DNA of 5,930 bases from Candidatus Eiseniibacteriota bacterium (GTDB lineage: Bacteria > Arandabacterota > Arandabacteria > JAGLYR01): positions 1-5,930 of the forward strand of contig JAGLYR010000150.1 of assembly GCA_023132135.1 (NCBI GenBank), given 5' to 3'. The notes under the pieces were generated by a model, which saw only the letters and a program-made list of their open reading frames with translations, was not told the origin of the DNA and searched no databases. The position numbers and the translations under genes were made by a program. The stretch's first letter is position 1. Each line of letters starts with the position of its first letter. Positions 4,830 through 5,930 of this stretch are shown here, in pieces.

Positions 4830-4947
4830 GCTGAAACCCTTCCCCGGGACCCACGGAATAGAGAAGTGCTGCCGAGCTAATGAGCGGCATCTGGCGCCCT
4901 GAACTTCAATGGAATCCCGCGTCGGACCACGGCGCCCACGAAATCCG

Positions 4948-4977
4948 TTTACCTGGCGGCATCTCATCACCTAGACT
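4948..4977 (+). promoter_or_regulatory. Weak promoter candidate for the methyltransferase gene
   Basis: TTTACC (4948-4953) and TAGACT (4972-4977) are separated by 18 bases, each matching consensus at 4/6. The -10 hexamer is identical to that of the divergent zinc-ribbon promoter. Transcription would start near 4984, downstream of the GTG at 4978, which supports ATG 5023 as the translation start. Confidence 0.25.
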
Positions 4978-5022
4978 GTGGGAGTCGGCCGTGAAGCAGG
5001 AAGATGGAGATCACGAGCAGCC

Positions 5023-5838
5023 ATGCGTTTCGGAACATTCACATTGCTACGGTGGATCGATCACACGGACCGGGCTGTCTCCGGTGCTCTGTTCGCTTCC
5101 GTGCGGTTCCTCCGCCATCTCTTCTACTTCAGCGTCCTCGGCGAGCGCGGATTCCAAACGCTGACCGACCTCTACTACGACCACCAGGGGTTCTACGCGC
5201 AGGACGGCCACAACAGGCGAGGATTCCTCCCTTGGGAAGCCGAGGTTGTGGAGAACTGTTTTCCCAAGAGCGGGCGCATCCTCGTGACCAGCTGCGGAGC
5301 TGGCCGAGAGGTCGTCGCGTTTGCCAAGCTGGGGTATGAGGTAGTGGGTACGGAATGCCACGCCGGATTGTGCCGGCTCGCCGGCGATCTTTGCGGGCCG
5401 CTGGAGAGAGCAGAGATCGAATGTCTGCCCCCTCCCGGAATTCCGGCCGCGGATTGTCCGTTCGACGCCATCGTTGTGGGGTGGGGCGGATACACGCATC
5501 TGGCGCCGCGTTCAAGAAGAGTTGCGTTTCTGAAGGATCTGGGGAGCCTCCTTAGGCCGGGGGGGCCTCTTCTGGTTTCGCACTTGTCCAGGCCCCCGGG
5601 GCGGGGCAGAACCATCGAACTTGCAAGGCGAGCTGCCAACATCCTCCGAGCCCTGACCTTCAGGAGACCCATCGAACCGGGGGATATGATCACCATTGGA
5701 TTCTGCCACTGTTTCCTCCCAGGTGAAGCCGCGGCCGAGGCCCGCGAAGCGGGTCTTGAACTCGTGTTCGAAGCCACTGCCCCACCCGGATTTGCCGGCG
5801 GGCAGTATCCGCATTTCGTTGCCCGCAAATCCAGGTAG
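5023..5838 (+). CDS. Class I SAM-dependent methyltransferase
   Basis: A 271-residue Rossmann-fold methyltransferase; substrate unknown. Motif I is GRILVTSCGAGREVVAFA (residues 84-101), the acidic residue that would bind the SAM ribose is Glu111 in VVGTE, the motif IV region is FDAIVVGWGGYTHL (147-160), and LLRPGGPLLVS (176-186) is the typical post-core strand. The strand-7 end reads PHFVARK near the C-terminus. An N-terminal ~80-residue region precedes the core and includes the hydrophobic/aromatic stretch AVSGALFASVRFLRHLFYF (18-36), which may form a lid or a peripheral membrane contact. ATG 5023 was chosen because the residues after it read like protein and a promoter candidate lies before it; GGAG is 13 bases upstream, so the ribosome site is weak. 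GTG 4978 would add 15 residues. It is transcribed away from the zinc-ribbon unit, with no clear pathway neighbours. Confidence 0.9.
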   Translation: MRFGTFTLLRWIDHTDRAVSGALFASVRFLRHLFYFSVLGERGFQTLTDLYYDHQGFYAQDGHNRRGFLPWEAEVVENCFPKSGRILVTSCGAGREVVAFAKLGYEVVGTECHAGLCRLAGDLCGPLERAEIECLPPPGIPAADCPFDAIVVGWGGYTHLAPRSRRVAFLKDLGSLLRPGGPLLVSHLSRPPGRGRTIELARRAANILRALTFRRPIEPGDMITIGFCHCFLPGEAAAEAREAGLELVFEATAPPGFAGGQYPHFVARKSR

Positions 5839-5876
5839 CCCCCTCCAGTCTCAACGTGCGCATTGCCTATGTGGAG

Positions 5877-5896
5877 GGTCGGGTTCCACCCCGACC
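5877..5896. repeat. Hairpin downstream of the methyltransferase gene
   Basis: GGTCGGG (5877-5883) and CCCGACC (5890-5896) form a perfect 7-bp stem around a 6-base loop. An alternative longer-range pairing, CCCTCCA (5841-5847) with TGGAGGG (5872-5878), overlaps its 5' arm. No T-tract follows, so intrinsic termination is doubtful. It resembles GC-rich dispersed intergenic palindromes. Nothing else is recognised from 5839 to the edge. Confidence 0.4.
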
Positions 5897-5930
5897 ATCC
5901 CCCGGCCATCATCCCTCGATGTGGACGGCG

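Noticed and set aside
4880-5164. Plus-strand 94-codon open frame starting at 4880
   Set aside because: It overlaps the methyltransferase start in another frame, has no ribosome site, and its product is of mixed, non-protein-like composition.
5193-5912. Minus-strand 239-codon open frame at the right end
   Set aside because: Opposite the methyltransferase, whose SAM-binding motifs are clear; the antisense product shows no domain.

Overview
The window reads as a chromosomal stretch of a GC-rich, probably anaerobic or microaerophilic bacterium. The gene content (a NifU/NifS pair, a soluble PAS histidine kinase with its own receiver, an HndB-type thioredoxin-fold ferredoxin and a companion zinc-ribbon protein) fits Desulfobacterota-like (deltaproteobacterial) lineages or a related uncultured phylum. 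That placement is inferred from protein style only. No rRNA, tRNA, CRISPR array, transposase or integrase is visible. Coding is dense, and the most informative parts are the short intergenic regions.

Layout, left to right. Positions 1-925, minus strand: a two-gene Fe-S assembly unit. A stand-alone NifU C-terminal (Nfu) scaffold (704-925) precedes the N-terminal 191 codons of a NifS/IscS-type cysteine desulfurase (1-575) that runs off the left edge. A REP-like hairpin lies between them, and a sigma70-like promoter with a perfect palindrome in its spacer lies upstream. Positions 1099-3314, minus strand: a two-component operon. A REC-PAS-HisKA-HATPase cytoplasmic kinase is followed at 2 bases' distance by a protein with a cysteine-rich N-terminal domain and a C-terminal receiver. 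A 25-codon upstream ORF with a strong Shine-Dalgarno ends one base before the kinase start.

Positions 3315-3686 are a divergent regulatory region. It holds a minus-strand promoter (TTGACA-18-TAGTAT) for the kinase operon, a near-consensus plus-strand promoter (TTGACA-17-TATACT) for a small PspC-domain membrane protein (3687-3890), and several dyads that look like operators. The PspC gene ends tail-to-tail with a minus-strand gene and shares a CTAG with it. That gene is the HndB-like thioredoxin-fold ferredoxin (3887-4270), the second gene of a unit with a multi-cysteine zinc-ribbon protein (4332-4745). A divergent region (4746-5022) then separates these from a plus-strand class I SAM-dependent methyltransferase (5023-5838). 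A small hairpin follows it near the right edge.

How the genes may work together (inference): Fe-S cluster supply, a soluble phosphorelay with a cysteine-rich sensor or output domain, and a ferredoxin/zinc-ribbon pair suggest a redox or metal-status theme. No gene here has a recognisable DNA-binding output domain, so the targets of the two-component system are not in the window. No complete, clearly novel system is evident. The best leads are the cysteine-rich receiver protein, the zinc-ribbon/ferredoxin pair, the upstream ORF of the kinase, and the operator-like dyads between the divergent promoters.
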